Source: Diplosphaera chodatii
Taxonomy: Eukaryota > Chlorophyta > Trebouxiophyceae > Prasiolales > Stichococcaceae
Assembly: GCA_032358165.1 (NCBI GenBank)
Contig: JAALGY010000051.1
Span: 558,001 to 622,000 of the forward strand
Length of the DNA stretch: 64,000 nucleotides
Reading direction: 5' to 3'
Under the pieces are notes generated by a model. It saw nothing but the letters and a program-made list of their open reading frames with translations, searched no databases and was not told the origin of the DNA. Shown here piece by piece: positions 24,246-39,291 of this stretch. The translations under genes were made by a program, and so were the position numbers. Each line of letters begins with the position of its first letter. Position 1 is the first letter of the stretch.

Positions 24246-26435
24246 ATGGCTCGAGTTGGCAGCCAAAGCTTAACCATGCGCACACCTACAGCAGGCAGTA
24301 GATCGCCCATGATGCAGCAGGGCGGCTTGCTCCCGTCCATCCTGGGCAGCAGGGTGCACAGCAAGCAGCGGGTCAGCCCCTACGCGCGAGGGTGGCTGCA
24401 CTCAGCCGGCCTGGTATGTGTCCTCCTGGTCCTGTATAGGACCTTCAGCCCGTCGCAGCAGCACCTGCCCGGCGAACAAGCAGCCATGCAGAACGGCAGC
24501 GTGGCCAGGCGCAGCTTGGGGGACACCTCAGCCGTTGAACCGGTCCTGGTGTCCTACTCCTACTTCGAGAAGGACCAGATCCAGCGCTCCAACATGGAGT
24601 TCTTCATGGCAGTGGGCATGGGCATGTTCAGCCAGCTGGCGCCGCCCGCCAATACCGACTTTGTGATAGTGATCAGCGGCGACATGTGCACGCCGTGCAA
24701 GGCGCTCATGCCCATGCTGAAACCGGTGCCGGAGGCTGAGCTCCTGCCCGCGGTGTCGGCAGCATGGTCCAAGGTGAGCAGGCCTGTGGCTGGGGTTGCT
24801 CAGCAGCGAGTACGGTGCAGACTCCTGCTGGCAAGTGGTGCCAGTGCGACGAACGGTTGCAGCCTTGGTGGTCAGGAAGGCTGTGTTGCCAATGAGGCGC
24901 ACGCAATACAACTTGCATTTGAAGCACGGATGTGTCATGCAGCCTGGCCTGACCATCCTCGAGCGCACAGAGAACGAGGGCATGGACATCGCAGCGCACA
25001 ATGCCACGGTCGACTGGGTCACAGCCAGAGGCAAGTTCCGGAAGAACATCCAGTCTGCATACTGCCATCGCCTTCTGAGTGCAAGAGGAGCACTCAGTCA
25101 GCAGCTGACGGGTTTCTGACTATGCAATGCAGGCACGCGGCAGAAGTACAAGAATTTCATCTTCTTGAACTCCAGCGTGCGGGGCCCTTTTGCGCCGCAC
25201 TACATGCCGCCGGGGTGGCAGTGGACGCAGGCGCTCACCTCGCAGCTTTCAGACACCGTCAAGGTCTGTATGGAACTGACAGCGCGAGCACTTGCGCTCT
25301 TGCAAAGGATGTGCCTGCACACATGATGCGCATGGCTGGGGCCTAAGTCGCTGTTTCCGAGGTGCATGACGCACAAGGTGCCTGAGGCGATGCGCTGCCG
25401 CACGTGCAGCTGGTGGCGTCGTCGCTGGTGTGCCTGCCGGCGGTGGACGCCGGCGGGGCGGGGCCCAAGGCCGAGTCCTGGGCCTTCGGCACCGACGCCG
25501 AGGGGCTGCGCATCCTGGAGGGCGCCGGCGTGTTCGGCGTGCGCGCCTGCAAGCTGTGCACCGACGGCATCGTCGTGCAGGTGCGCGATACAGCAATGAG
25601 GCAGGAGCTGCTGTGATGTGTCAACACGCCACAGCGCTCCAGCCCAACCTGCGCTGGCTACATCAGCTGCTGACGTCGAGTTGTACTCGGACTGCATGCA
25701 CGTGCTGTGCCGTGTTGCCATGCGAAGCTTGTTCCGCCACTGCAGGGCGAGTACGGGCTGACGAATGTGTTGATGAGCCACGGCTACAACATTGCAACAC
25801 TGATGGCACGCTACTCGCCGGTGATCGTCTCATCCACATCGACTTGCGCTGAGGATTGCAGCCATGACTTCACCTGGAGTTTTCAGCAAGCGCCCCAGAC
25901 TGCTGCGTTTGCCATGAAGACTTTGCTTGGAGTCCGCAGTGTCAGGACACACCAACAGCTGACACGTTGGCTTCTCTGGCATGCAGACGACAGACTGGAG
26001 GGACGACAAGCACTGGAACTGCAACGACTGCGTGCATCCCAGCCGCAGCGGCACCTACGACGACATCACGATGCACCCCTTCGAGACGATCTTCGTGAAG
26101 TCATCGTGGCATGTCGGCGAGCCCTTCACCAGCCACTACACGAAGTGGTTCATGGGGCATGCCCTGGGACAGGTGCGCACCCCATTCTGGCTGTTCAGGA
26201 GCAGCCTGACAGTGCCAGTGTCCTTCCCTGCAAGCAGACGGCAAACATGACGCAGAGTTGTGCTCATGCTCGTAAATCCCAATGGACACCCCCAAGGGTC
26301 CTGGGGTGATGCTCGCCCTGTGTCTTGCAGGACAACACAGCGGGGACATTTGATGAGCGGCTGTACCGCTATGGTGTCAGCCTGCAGGCGCAGATGCCCC
26401 GAGACTATGAGAGCTGCTATCGTGTCGGTCGCTGA
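24246..26435 (+). CDS. Type II membrane protein, glycosyltransferase-like, function unknown
   Basis: A short cytoplasmic N-terminus is followed by one membrane anchor (SAGLVCVLLVLYRTF, about residues 55-70), giving the layout of a Golgi glycosyltransferase. Luminal exons: LVSYSYFEKDQIQRSNMEFF (to about 24773), LTILERTENEGMDIAAHNAT (about 24947-25030), KYKNFIFLNSSVRGPFAPHY through TSQLSDTVK (25133-25263), LPHVQLVASSLVCLPAVDAG through ACKLCTDGIVVQ (about 25390-25580), YGLTNVLMSHGYNIATLMAR (about 25750-25815), a WRDDKHWNCNDCVHPSRSG block (about 25990-26170), and a last exon ending DYESCYRVGR with TGA at 26433-26435. Similar proteins occur in other algae and protists, and the NSSVRGPF and DxxxxN pattern recalls the rhamnan-synthesis RgpF-type fold. 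The activity and sugar are unknown. Confidence 0.62.
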
Positions 26436-26965
26436 TGCTGTCCGAGGGCAGGGATGATCAGTGTCAGGACCTGGCTGGCAGTGCCTCATTATTGAGTCCG
26501 GCTGGGCCGGACGCACTAGCCCCCACAGCAGCATATGCCATGGCTCAGCGTTACAGTTATTGTATACTCTTGCAGTTTGATCGTTAGCTAGGACGTGGCA
26601 GGATGAGCAATCGGAAACACTTGTACGGTACATCCCCATGCTTTTGGCCGCAGCTGACCATTTGCATCCTGCCGACAACTGCAGTGTTGCGCAGCCCAGA
26701 ACTCCATGTTTCACAGCGCATTCCTTGTGCCAGTATGTTCCTTGATGTGCTGCAGTTGCACTCTAGCAAGATCATTCGGAAACGGAGCATCGACACTGAG
26801 GACCTTAACAAAACCTTTGGACCAAGCAGTTCATAGTGGAACGATCAGACAAGCTTTAACGTCAATACGGTCGCCCTGCTCAAGTACTAAGCCTAAGCCT
26901 AACCACATTGCAATGTTCTGGCTGCAGACCTTGCGTCGCTGGGCACCGATAGTCTGGCGGCCATC
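26436..26965. other. Convergent intergenic stretch
   Basis: Between the glycosyltransferase-like gene (+) and the unidentified gene (-). One open plus-strand frame (26603-26836) has no family resemblance. Probably 3' untranslated sequence. Confidence 0.3.
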
Positions 26966-28660
26966 TCAGAACCGCAGCACTGCATTCAGCTGCGAGACGC
27001 CCACCTCCAGACCATCGCCCTTGCGGTGCGCCTTTGTCTTGACCTCGCCCTGCAGCAGCACAGGAACGGACAATGACGTCGTGCTAGTTCGCACTCTCCG
27101 CTGGTTGTGCAGCTGCAGGATATGCAGCGAGTGGCCACAGCCCTTTGCAGACACGGCATGCCTGCACTGTTCTAGTCTGGATCAGTTTTGGACTATGATA
27201 CGACATGTGAGCCGGCATGCACCAGCACCTTGGCAACGCCAGTGAAGGGGTCGGTGAACATGGTGTCGCCAAACGTCTTCACGCCCGTCAGCGGCTGCCG
27301 CAGCGCCAGCATCGTGACCGCCGCGACGCCCACCAGCCAGTTGGGCTTCAGGTCGCCGATGTTGATGTCGAAGTCGGGGCGCCCTGCACGATTGTCAAAG
27401 CGCAAGTATGACGAGGGCGCTGTGCAGGGCCACCCCGCAATTGGCAGGCTAGATGGCCAATCAAAGCGGCGCAACACTGCCTGGAGGCAAGCAGAAGTGT
27501 TACAAACCATGCGCCAATGCAGGCAAACATGGTCCGATATGTGCATCGGTCCTGCAACTGCCTGGCCTTGATGCGGACGACGCACCCTGCCAGGTAAGGC
27601 CCGCGGCGGTGTTGAGGCTGAAGGAGACGGGCAGCTTGGCGCGGTCCAGGTGGACGTCCCATGACTTGACGAGCACCGCGCGCTGGTGCGTGATCCGGAG
27701 CGCCGCCCAGTCCACATCCTCCCGCCGCAGCTGCAGCCAGCACGACGGCACCTCAAACACCAGCAAGGCAGTCCCTCCCGGCTGTATAGCGAGTCACCAT
27801 CATGGCCCAGTCCATCGTATGGTTGCAGGCTGCAGACGCGTGGGATGGTTTGTGCGCATTGGGGCACGCCTGGAAGGGACCTTGCTAATATGGTGGGCGG
27901 GCTGGACCAAGCCCAGCTCGCCGTGCAGTGGCTCAGCGGCGCAGTCTCCCACATCATAGTTTCGCGGTTCCAGGCAGCACAACAACTTGTCACCTGGTAG
28001 GTGAGTGCGGCCACGGGCTTGACAGCCCTGCTGCGGGGGTTGAGGTCCAGGCCCAGGTCTGCCATCAGCCGCGGCTTCACCTGCAGGGCAAATGTGTTTG
28101 GGTGTTACGGCACTCACTGCATGCAGGACCGAGGGTCTGCGTAGACAGAGCGCCCGGCCATGCCTGCCTGCAACTCGCAGTACATTGCTCACACTGGTGC
28201 ACTGTGACCCAGATGCCCAAAGGGTACAGAGCAGTGGGCGCGAGCCAGGAGGCTGCTGCCCACCTGGTAGCGCGTGCGCAGCTTCAGCCAGGTCTGGATG
28301 CCCGCGAGCGACAGGCCGGGCAGGTCCCAGCCCTCCTGCCCGCCGCCGCTGGTCGTGAACCTGCTCGTCGGCGTCGCCTTCTGCAGCATGCAGGGTGCAC
28401 AGTCATGGGTACGAAAGCGCAAACATCACCTCGATGCTGTTGCGCGCACACACTTGCTGCTGTTGCCGCCCGTATGTGCTGGAGGTATGACGATCAAGCT
28501 GTGGCATGGAGGGGGTGCTCACCACTGCCGAGCGGTTGACGCCATTGTTGCGGTCAAGTGCATTCTCCAGGCCCTTGCTGACGCTGTCATTGCCACGGCT
28601 GACAGGGATTGGCTCCCGCGCTGCAGCCAGCTCTTTGTCGAGTGCGGCTGCCGCCGCCAT
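26966..28660 (-). CDS. Unidentified multi-exon gene, possibly a membrane or beta-strand-rich protein
   Basis: At least six exon-like pieces on the minus strand share a direction and end at splice signals. They are MAAAAALDKELAAAREPIPV… from the ATG at 28658-28660, TSGGGQEGWDLPGLSLAGIQ (about 28350-28270), KPRLMADLGLDLNPRSRAVK (about 28080-28000), LRREDVDWAALRITHQRAVL through VSFSLNTAAG (about 27740-27610), RFDNRAGRPDFDINIGDLKP through GVKTFGDTMFTDPF (about 27405-27230), and KTKAHRKGDGLEVGVSQLNA ending at the stop 26966-26968. The alternating polar and hydrophobic pattern suggests a beta-rich domain, such as a plastid outer-envelope barrel, but I do not recognise the family. A tubulin-like or enzymatic signature is absent. 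Confidence 0.5.
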
Positions 28661-29700
28661 GTCTAAGACCTGCAGGCAGTGCAGCTGTGACATGAGGTCC
28701 GTACGTTTGCAATGCTGCGAATCACCATGCTGGCGTGACCTCCACCCAAGCTTCATATCTTGCTGCCAACATCACACAGCATCCCTGCCACATCCTAACA
28801 GCTATGCTCCATGCCAGTTGCTATAACTGTACTGACCACTTGAAAGTCAACCTCGACCAAGCGGTCACGCTATTGCGAACAGTTGACAGCATGAATTGGC
28901 ACAGGCAGGCGCTCCGCAGCTCCCGCTCATGAAACGATTCAGGGCGCTCTCCGTGTTCGAGCGCCCACCACCACGGAACAGTCTATTCGAGCATGCTCGC
29001 GTGATGTTCAGCCTGATAACATCGAAGATCCAGCATCTTCATGCACAGCCACGGGGATGGTTTGCCAGCATTGCAGCAGGGATCGTGGCAATTTAGGAAC
29101 GCTGAACCTCTGCACGCGCTCCTTGTTGTATTTCATACACACTGCAAAGACTGCGTGGCCCTCGCTGTAACAGCTTGATTGATGAGTACACAAGGCCCAG
29201 GTCACCTGATCCGAAGCCTGAGCGACAGCGGTGAGCGGGGCCAAGCCTGCCTGCGCGGATGGCAGAGGCCTCCAGCTGGGTATTTTCGGCTGCTGAGCTG
29301 GCGCAACAGGCGTCTGCACAGGAGCGCTGTGGAGCTCGGAGTCTGTTTGAGCAACACTGCACAGCCACCCGGTAGTGAAAGCAGCCCCAGAGTGTCAGTG
29401 ACCAGCAGTGAGTGCTGTTGAATCATATCAGGACAGCAGTTAATGATGCTTTCCACGGTGGATCAGTCCACAGCATACAGTCCCTTGATACGATAGGCAC
29501 AGTGGTCTATAATTATGATGGATTGGGGGTGTGCCAGGCCAATTTCTGCTTTGATGCATGCGCTGCATCCAGGACCCAACAGTAGGTTATTTGCGCTTCA
29601 GCCCTTCATTCACGTCCTGCACATCACCCGAGATGCCCACGATATCGCTCATCTGACCTGCCTACTAGCCTAAATGATGACTGATGTATGCTCCGTGCAA
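28661..29700. other. Intergenic stretch, nothing firm
   Basis: No gene recognised in about 1 kb. A short plus-strand frame at 28929-29093 (MKRFRALSVFERPPPRN…) is the only mildly protein-like piece and has no partner exons. The stretch would include the promoter of the minus-strand gene to the left and the 3' end of the E2F gene to the right. Confidence 0.3.
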
Positions 29701-31181
29701 TCACACAATCCCAAAGTTGGCCACAAACCATCGATGCAAGAACAGCGGACAGCATGCAAACCACACCACCATGCATAAACCCAGTTCAATCATCACGTGC
29801 AGATGCAAAACTGACAATGTGTTATGCTTCTTCCCCAGCCATGGCGCAAGGTGTGCGGCCGGCCCCAGCCACCGATCTCTGTCACCGCCACTGCTTTGGC
29901 GCTGCTGCCATGGTCTCAAGGGGGCTACCTGAAGTACTGGATCAAGTGCGAGCGGGGCTGCCCCAGCAGACGTCCCCTCAGGTACAGCGATGTACAACGT
30001 GCCGCCCGCAGTCTTCATCTGTGCCACCCCTCTTGCCTCTGCAGTATGAACATTCGCCACAGGCGTATTCGTCTCAAAAGTGGGGCCGCTCGCCACTGCT
30101 GTGTCTCAACTTGGACGGCCGCTTCGACGGTGGGTATGACTGCGCCTCAGACGAGGTCGCATGGTCTACGGCCGCCATGGGTAGCACTCCTGCAAGACAT
30201 GAAAGAACATATTACTGCATGTAGCACAGCTGGGGACAGCTGCAGTGGCACGACTGCACCATCCTCCGATGCAAGTGGAGGAACAACAACATGGGGCCAA
30301 CAGCGGGTCAGTGGTCTGGGAGGGTTGTAGATGCACACCTGGCGGCAGCTGAAGGTGGGGCTCTGACGAGCAGCCGGCACTGCCGCTGCTGCTGCGCTGG
30401 GCTGCGATGGTGCGCGCTGCCGCCAGGGCCCCCGAGTTCGTGCGCGCCCCCAGGGCTGTGCGGGCCGCTGACACCGCTGGCGCCGCCACCGAAACACCCG
30501 CCATCGCCGGGACCACCCCCGCCAAGCTGGAGCCGCCAGACAGCTGGTACCCGCTACCGTTGGCCTGAGCCCCGCTGCCGCTGCCGCCTGCTACACCGCC
30601 AGCGGCTGCAAAGCCCAGGTGCATGTTCTCGATCTGGTGCGGTGGCGTCGGTACGAGCGCAAGCATGGGCTGAGTGGCAAACAGCTGCGCCTCGGCGTCG
30701 GCCATAACGGTGTCCATCGGCGCCGATGTGTGCCCCTGCTGATGCAGCTGCACAGTACCGTCTGGCATGCTGGGCACTGAAGGCAGTGCGCCAGAACCAG
30801 GCTGGTGGGGAGCAAAAGTGGTGGCGTTCGAAGCAGCCGGCTGCAGCTGCTGTATGCTGGCTGGTGCTGGCACCAGTGGCTGAGTTTGGCTGGCATGCTG
30901 ATGATGCGGCTGGACCATCTGCTGTGGCTGTGGCTGCTGCAACGTCTGGGCGCTGCCCTGCGGGGCAGCTGCCGGCGGCTGTGCCCCGGCAACCTGCTGT
31001 GGCTGAGGCGCGCCCTGCTGCGCAGCTGGCTGCGCGGATCCCTGCTGTGGCTGCGGCTGCTGTGCCTGCTGCTGCATCTGGTTGTATGCAGCCCAGGACT
31101 GCCAAAACTGCACAGCATTCGCCATCATGTTCTGCTGCAACACAGTGGCATCAACCGACGGCGCCCCGCTTGCTGAAGGCG

Positions 31182-31213
<32 letters not shown>

Positions 31214-34211
31214 ATGCTGACAGCTGCGCTTGCCGAGCTCATCCCTGGTACCTGCAGGTGTATGCATGATTCTAAATATTAGCACCCAGCATGCTGACAC
31301 TGCTGTGAACAACGCTCTTTGCTTGGTGCACCCCAATCCACATGCACGACCTCTTGGTCGACTGCTACAGAAATTGGTGCATACCTGCTGCATCTGCTGC
31401 ATCATGGCCGCGGTGAACTGCTGCGGCATGATCCCAGGGATGCCCGCAGCAGCTTGCAATGCCGGTGGAAGCATTGGCGGCAGAGGCAGCATGCCCGGGA
31501 AGGGGATGCCGGCCATGAAAGCTGGCGGCATGGGTGACGCCGCCATCTGCGCAGCCGCCGCCGCCACCGCCTGCTGTGCTTGATGCGGCTGCAGCACCTG
31601 AGCCGGGGCCGCCGTCAACGGCCGCGGTCCGGTCTGCGAGTCCCCCGCCGGCATCTGCAGCAGGTCGTTCAACAGTTGTGGCCAGGCGCCAAGCCAACGA
31701 AGACGCCAACACTGTGTTCGCCAGCAGCGTGCGGAAGACCAGCAGCAGGAGTGATGCAGCTGGTCAGCAGATGAACTGGCTTACCGCTCCGGTACGTTGG
31801 TGGTCTGAGCCGCTGCCTGGTGCACTGGGTGACGGCGTCATCTGCTTCACCCCACTTGGGCCTGTAGCCATCTGAGCATCACCACCTGCACATGCAGCAG
31901 CAGACACGTCAGTCTGCCAGCTGAATTCGCAACAGGACTTCAGGCAGCTGGTGGAAGCCGATGGTATGATGGGGTGCCTGACGGTTTGGTGTCTGAACAA
32001 TTGTCGAGCGTTGCAGCTCATGAGTGAGGACGGCGGATTAATATCAGGGCCGGAGAGGGGGCCATGTCTCACCTGGCGTGGGCGTCTCAGGGGGCGAATA
32101 GCTGCCCGACCCTCCAGCGTGTGTCGGCAGGCTGCCACGGCTCTGCATCGTGGCATTGGGGCCAACAGAGGCCGCCCTGGAGCGCTTGCCAGGGTGCCCA
32201 TTGGTGTGCTCAACTGCCACTGACCGCTTGCCGCCTGAGGCCTGCACATGTAGTACAGATGTACACATAGTGCATCTGTACTATGCAGATAGTACATACT
32301 GCCATGTAGCAGCACGCCTAAACCAAGTACACTCGGCAGACGGCCATGGCAGAACAGGGTCAACAGTCTTGACGCATGTGTGGCAGATCCTGAGCGATCG
32401 AATTGATTCGACAGATGCAGTGATCAGGCCACTACCCCAATGCAGCTTGTCATTCCGATGGTGGCAGCGAATCCACGATCTATCTGGTTGTTAAATCCTT
32501 TCCAAATTATCACGAGCCCATATGTGCTGGGTACACTCTGCTGACAAGGCAGAGGTTGGCATAGCCTCCCTGGAAAGGCAGAGGTGCAGGGCGGCTAGCA
32601 TCTACTATCACTGCACGGAGGGAAATGTACACAGAGCAAGCCAGGACGTACCGAGGCAGGCGAGCCGGTGTCGGCGCCGTGGCTCGCCTCCGACGCCGCG
32701 CCGTCGATGAGCGCCCGCAGGTGGTCGTTGGGCGTGCGCGCGCTGCCGGCCCCCGCGGCCAGCGCCGCGGAAACCTCGCCGGGCCCGGGGCAGCCGCGCC
32801 AGCGGAACGCCGGCTTGCGGGAGTCCGGCAGCTGCGTCTTGTCCAGCAGCCGCAGGCTGGACAGCACGTTGGCGATGTCGTACAGCCGCCGCACCTGCTC
32901 CAGATGCAATCGTGCATTGCTGAACCATGCGCTGCCCACTCCTCAACTGACATCTTGACAACTGGCATGACCAGCGCTCTCAGACTGCGCTGCCCAGCAT
33001 GGAGCTGTGTGTGGATGCCAGACCTTGGTTTTGAGCTTAGCGGGATCCAGTGCCTCATGGTCCGGCTCGTTAGGTGCTGCAAGACAGAACCTCGTGGTCA
33101 TTTACCAGCAGCGTACATTGTCTTGGTCAGGATTTATGGTCGGACAGGAAGGCCTTGGTTGCACTCCAGATGGTACACATGCCCCAGACTCGTTTGCACA
33201 CATTCAATGCATAGTCTTTCTGCAGGTCACACCTCGCAGCGCCACAGCCGCATCGTCCAGCGCGATCACGGGCGTGCGCGTCGACAGGAACAGCTGGATG
33301 AAGCGCTGGCTGAGCAGGCCCAGCGACTTGTCCTTGCGCGTGTAGCGCCGTCCGCTCTCGCCGGCGGCGCCGTCCTCTGACGCCGCCACGCTGCCTGGCG
33401 TGCTGAACCCGGTCATGCTGGAGGTGTTCTGCCCCCTGTCCGGCGTGCCGACCGGGGTGCCGCCCTGCTGCATCTGGAAGCCGGAAGCTGCAAAGGAGCC
33501 CCACGTCTCGCCGGGGGGCGGGCCATTGGCGGCCGCTGACGAGCCCATCGCCTCGGCGGTGCCCGACGGACTCGGGGATGCTGCGGAGTGAGCCCGTGTC
33601 AGCGCTGCGCTCGCCTGCAGCTTCGCCAGCGACGTCTGCAGGCTGTCCAGGCCGTTCCAGGTGTAGCTGTTCTTCTGCCGCCGGGTGACCACCTCCACGC
33701 TCTCCAAAACATTCACAATGTCGTAGATGCGCCGCCGCTCCACCTGCAGGCGGGATGCTGCCTCGTCGAGGCACACCTCGGACGCGCCAGGCGGCTGCCC
33801 CTCGTACGCGCGCAGGAAGTTGTCGCACAGCAGGCCGAGCGACTTATCCTTGCGGCTGTAGTTGCCGCCGCGACCAGCGGCGGGCAGCGGCCTTTGGAGC
33901 CCAGGCTGCGCCGGCTGCTGGAACTGCAGTTGCTGCTGCAGCTGCAGCTGCTGCTGCAACTGCTGTTGCTGAAACTGCTGCTGCTGCTGCTGCTGCGGCT
34001 GCTGCTGGTGTGTCAGGACCTGCAGCTGGGGCTGGCTGAGCTGCGGCAGCTGCTGCTGCTGCGGCAGCTGCTGCTGCTGCTGCTGCTGCTGCTGCAGGGT
34101 AGGCTGAGCAGCGGCTTGGCCCATCGCCTGCGGCTGCGCAAGCTGCGCTTGCTGCTGCTGCTGCTGAAGCGCCTGGTGTTGCTGCTGCTGCATGGATTGA
34201 TCCACCTGCAT
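29701..34211 (-). CDS. E2F: Atypical E2F (DEL/E2F7-8 type) with two DNA-binding domains and a very long Gln-rich tail
   Basis: A cell-cycle transcription factor that binds E2F sites as a monomer through two winged-helix domains, normally a DP-independent repressor of S-phase and endocycle genes. Exons: 34211-33233, 33076-33024, 32894-32652, 32241-32073, 31885-31785, 31654-31385, 31251-30339, 30038-29701 (last limit uncertain); all joins keep phase. After a poly-Gln N-terminus, domain 1 runs [20 protein letters not shown] through [18 protein letters not shown] and KNSYTWNG. Domain 2 starts [20 protein letters not shown], passes through a 53-base micro-exon ([18 protein letters not shown]) and ends [20 protein letters not shown] and KPAFRWRG. 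The remaining about 600 residues are Gln/Pro/Ala-rich, including ten Gln in a row. No DP-dimerisation or Rb-binding motif was seen. The exons downstream of 32652 could instead belong to a separate gene, but phases and strand favour one transcript. Confidence 0.8.
31183..31212 (-). repeat. CTG/CAG trinucleotide run coding ten glutamines
   Basis: Ten uninterrupted CTG units on the plus strand read as CAG glutamine codons in the E2F gene's Q-rich tail. Pure runs like this are prone to length change. Confidence 0.8.
33905..34196 (-). repeat. Interrupted CAG/CTG-rich tract coding the Gln-rich N-terminus of E2F
   Basis: Glutamine codons (CAG, some CAA) interrupted by Leu, Pro and Ala codons dominate nearly 300 bases. 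On the opposite strand this yields a spurious leucine-rich open frame. Confidence 0.75.
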
Positions 34212-34331
34212 GGCGCCCAAGCAGCGGCAGACCGCTCCGTGCTGCTCCTTAAAGACGCGGCTGGGAGCAACGAGGGCACACGAAGCGTTGCCAGGCTCAT
34301 TGCTCGCCCACACCTATTGCCACACCAAAGC

Positions 34332-35851
34332 ATGAGCACTCAAATTGCAAGGACCATCCTCGCGGTTTGCGGGCGCCTTCTGTCACCTGCAGCGATGCAT
34401 ATTGTGATGCAGCCTGGCAGCGGCGGCCTGGGAGGCCACCATGTGTGCAAGCTTGCACGAAAGTGGTCCATGGATCAGCGACCAGTTGTCGTGCTCGATT
34501 TTGCACACGGTGATGCAGGGCCCGCAGATGCAGCCTCATCTGCTCGTAAGTCATACAAGGTAGTGGTGGGGCCGCAGGGGCTTGGCGCGCTCTTATCTGG
34601 AGCTGCGACCGGGCACATGTTTCGACTGAAGCTTGATCGGCTCTCATCGTCCTTCCTGCCGGAAAGCATGATCGTGCGCGAGCGCCACAACAGTCATGAT
34701 GCTTTCCTACAGCTTTGCATGCCTCGACGCGGCGCCACCTGCCGTGCAGCCGGCGCTAGCCGCGAAAAGGCCCATGGTGAAACAGCGCATGGTCGACGCC
34801 AACGGCAACGGCCTATGGGGATCGACATGGATGCCCGGCGTGTACGCTCAACACACACATATCCTTTGCTCATATCGACAAGGTAGCGGGCTCGTAGCAG
34901 GACTCCGACATGGAGGTGTCGGTCTGCTCAGGGCAGGCCATGCAAATTGGATGCTTACCGGCTTGAGGGCCTCAGGAGGGCCCGTATACCACCGGCAAAC
35001 CGTGCACTGCAGCCCTGACATCAGACAGCAGGGGCCACGCCGGGGGAGGCACCCCATGTGCGGTGTGCGTGAGTGCCACCTTCGAGCTGTAGTGGTGGGC
35101 ATGACGCCCCGCCGGAGCGTCAGGCTCAGGCTACAACGCCAGCATAGATGTGTCGCATGGATAGCACCCACCGCTTATGATTGGAGCGCCATCTGGCCGC
35201 CGCGGCTCCGGCGAGACGCTGAAGGTCGACCTTCTGATCAGCCTTCAATTCCCCAAGGCTGGCCGGTGCAGGCCGCCATCCGCGGCGAGCGGCCTTGTTG
35301 GCGCTGAGCTATACCTTCTGCAGCCAACTGCGGGCTGACAGCCGCTGCTGTTGTCCAAGCACCTCTGCGCTCGGTGCGTCTCTGTTCCCGCCACCCTCAG
35401 TGGAAGCGGGATGCAAACACAGCCCTCTGCAGCTACCAGTGGTCCTACCACACCTTCATGTGTACCTTCATGACTGGCATGACTGTCCAGAGACAACTGA
35501 CTCGCCCTGCATACGTGTGGCATGATCAAGGCAATGCATCTGCTGCTGTACCCTTCATGACGCTGCGGCGCCGGTTGTGCGCAACAGCAGATGTGCTTTA
35601 TGTGTTGCAAGAGCCGTGACCAGAGGGCTGCAGACCAGCAAACACTGCCACAAGTGGACACTTCAGTGTGCAGTTGTACATGGGCCTACTGCCCGTTACA
35701 ATGCTGCAGTTCAGAGACTCGACGCTGACGGCCCGCGGCAGTGACAGCTGGACATGGAAGCATGTGCATGGCAACTCCAAGACCCTGCTGAGCAGCCCCG
35801 CAGCCATCATCGCACATGCTGTAGTGCTTCACGATGCAGTGCTGGCCCGTC
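34332..35851 (+). CDS. Unresolved plus-strand gene candidate between E2F and beta-tubulin
   Basis: Several plus-strand pieces read like protein. From the ATG at 34332 comes RPVVVLDFAHGDAGPADA followed by SYKVVVGPQGLGALLSGA and MFRLKLDRLSSSFLPESM (to about 34690). After an acceptor at 34711 (…tttcctacag) comes FACLDAAPPAVQPALAAKRP and VDANGNGLWGSTWMPG (to about 34838). A piece at about 35190-35260 reads SGETLKVDLLISLQFP, and one at about 35665-35765 reads VQLYMGLLPVTMLQFRD. I could not complete the joins or name a family. The gene converges on beta-tubulin and is divergent from E2F, 120 bases away. Confidence 0.38.
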
Positions 35852-38969
<3,118 letters not shown>

Positions 38970-39291
38970 CGTCGCTCGCTATTTTGCGCTAGCGAGCTGC
39001 GCCGTGCCTCTGTCGGAGCAGCATGTGGCGGGCGTGAACGTGGAGGCAGCGGACTCGGGCAGTGCAAAACAGCGCAAATTTTGAGAGCGCGCATTTGTGG
39101 AGTCCCACGCTGGTGCTGTGAAGGGAGTCCCTTAGCAAAGCAGGTGCATCTCAAGGGTTTTGGACGCCCACCCCATCATGCCTGAGGCGTGTTGTCTGCA
39201 GTGGTGCTCCGTCACACAACTCGCACAGGGGATCGCGCTTCAGCCTAGGAGTGCACTCAGTGTAGCCGCCTTGGCGTCGGCGGCAGGCAGC
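38970..39291. promoter_or_regulatory. Bidirectional promoter region between beta-tubulin and plastid S13
   Basis: The two start codons point away from each other and are only about 320 bases apart (less if the S13 frame starts upstream at 39160). This stretch must hold both promoters and both 5' leaders. No TATA-like or known box could be assigned with confidence. Confidence 0.5.

Noticed and set aside
33588..34886. 432-residue plus-strand open frame rich in leucine
   Set aside because: It is the reverse complement of the CAG-rich E2F coding sequence; poly-Gln codons read as poly-Leu on the other strand. Only its last part (after 34332) is considered as a separate candidate.
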